A stretch of DNA of 64,000 bases from Casuarius casuarius (lineage: Eukaryota; Chordata; Aves; Casuariiformes; Casuariidae), in assembly GCA_003342895.1 (NCBI GenBank), contig PTFA01000541.1, forward strand, positions 1 through 64,000. Reading direction: 5' to 3'. Position 1 is the stretch's first letter, and each line of letters starts with the position of its first letter. Below the pieces are notes generated by a model. It ran no database searches. It saw only the letters and a list, made by a program, of their open reading frames with translations, and had not been told where the DNA came from. This document shows positions 63,019-64,000 of this stretch, one piece after another. A program made the position numbers and the translations under genes.

Positions 63019-63050
63019 CGAGAGAGAGAGCAAGAAGGAGAGAGAAGAGA
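63019..63050. repeat. Imperfect (GA)n microsatellite
   Basis: A run of GA units with caagaagg interruption, almost all purine on the plus strand. Confidence 0.85.
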
Positions 63051-63214
63051 ATTAAGGAGAAGCTGACCGGAAAAGCCAAGCAGTTCAAGTCTTTTAATTT
63101 AGTATTTAAAAGCTTTTCTGTGAGTCTGCTTCTCAGAGATATGACTGTTAAAGGAAATGGATTTTCCTACTTTCAACCAACCACAATGCATGTATATAGT
63201 TATACACACTCATG

Positions 63215-63228
63215 CACACACACACACA
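63215..63228. repeat. (CA)7 microsatellite
   Basis: Seven CA units, preceded by the related tatacacactcatg. Confidence 0.9.
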
Positions 63229-63350
63229 TATAGGATGAGGAGAAAAAATTATATTGAAAAAACTCTGAAGTTCTATCAAAAGTATAAAAGTCAAAAAGCA
63301 TGTTTTTTTGAGAAAATCCATTTTGTAAATCCATGACTAATCCCTGCAAG

Positions 63351-63366
63351 ACACACACACACACAC
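63351..63366. repeat. (AC)8 microsatellite
   Basis: Eight AC units, about 120 bp after the first CA repeat. Confidence 0.9.
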
Positions 63367-64000
63367 GCAGAATAAAGTGAAGAATGAAACAGCATAACTC
63401 TATTTAAAAATATAGTCCACTCCTGGCATACTGCATCAGGACTGCAGTTAACCCTTCCAGGTGGCAAGTCATCCACTCTTTCCCTTTTGAAAACTCAGCA
63501 GAAAAAAGCAAATTTTTAAGTAGTTGATTTTATCATTCAGTCAGGAAAATGCATAAAAGAAAAAATGAGCCTCACCAAGCAGCACAGGCATCTTGTGGAA
63601 AGGAATGAGATAAAGGAGCAGACAAAGCTAGCGTGGGGAAACAGTGCTCACAGTAGAGGTTTATGGGATATTCATGGTGCCATTTGCAGCTTGAATCCAA
63701 ACACAGCCTTAGGACCTTCCTCTGCCTGTCTACGGAAGGCATCACTGAAGGAAGGCAGGAGAGGTGTGTCCATGGAGCAAAGAGGCAGAGAGGAATCAGA
63801 AGAAAAATGAAGCCAGGGTTAGTTGGTTGGCTGAGATGCAGCAGCTCAGGCCGTGTTTGTGGCTGTGCTCTGAAAAGGAGCCCAAAAGGCCAGAGCTATT
63901 CTACAGTGTCCCCAACCCCTGATGTGCCATGAAGGCCCAGCATCTTCATTAATACAAATTTCATTAACCAGAAAATAGCCAGATAATCAAATAACTTAGG

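Larger units (their letters stand above)
62032..64000. other. Gene-free DNA with GA and CA repeats
   Basis: Short frames on both strands (111 codons at most, 62370-62705 minus) match nothing known. Simple repeats are listed separately. Confidence 0.5.

Overview
This window reads as non-coding nuclear DNA from a bird. I could not recognise a single exon of a host protein-coding gene, an rRNA or a tRNA anywhere in the 64 kb. The evidence for a bird (another sauropsid is possible) is the transposable-element content. Every clear element is a CR1-type non-LTR retrotransposon, one of them ending in the typical tandem ATTCTGTG octamer. Interspersed repeats are sparse, base composition is AT-rich, and there is nothing resembling Alu, B1 or L1. 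Three N characters (50066, 50570, 61708) show that this is assembled genomic sequence. Most open frames of 60 to 150 codons here begin at TTG or GTG, not ATG, or lie inside repeats. Their number and length are about what AT-rich DNA of this size gives by chance.

Layout from left to right. 1-4970: plain AT-rich DNA with one antisense CR1 3' end (1612-1750) and two long A-runs. 4975-6250: a very old CR1/L3-like element read on the + strand, whose reverse-transcriptase C-terminal region can still be followed by eye although about 240-300 bp of foreign sequence splits it. 6250-14480: gene-free. 14482-15859: the best element, a 5'-truncated CR1 whose ORF2 C-terminal half stays in one frame over 1.25 kb with three stop codons, preceded by three 15-bp direct repeats. 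15860-30400: gene-free DNA with a large purine (GAAA/GGAA) tract, a CA repeat, a MIR-like SINE relic on the minus strand and two candidate copies of an unidentified ancient repeat. 36140-37540: a promising candidate cis-regulatory block with clustered homeodomain-type sites, a perfect palindrome and two RFX (X-box)-like sites. 42178-42585: a decayed, internally deleted CR1. 45078-45280: a MIR-like SINE relic on the plus strand, followed by an AT-rich block that looks like a conserved non-coding element. 45880-64000: gene-free, with homopolymer tracts, a C18 run, CA and GA repeats and a 31-bp tandem duplication.

The sequence cannot show what the window does biologically. The most economical reading is an intergenic gene desert or a very large intron. 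It holds ordinary retroelement debris and a few AT-rich, motif-dense blocks that could be distal enhancers. I found no sign of a new enzymatic or defence system. The conservation claims are inference and need a multi-species alignment.
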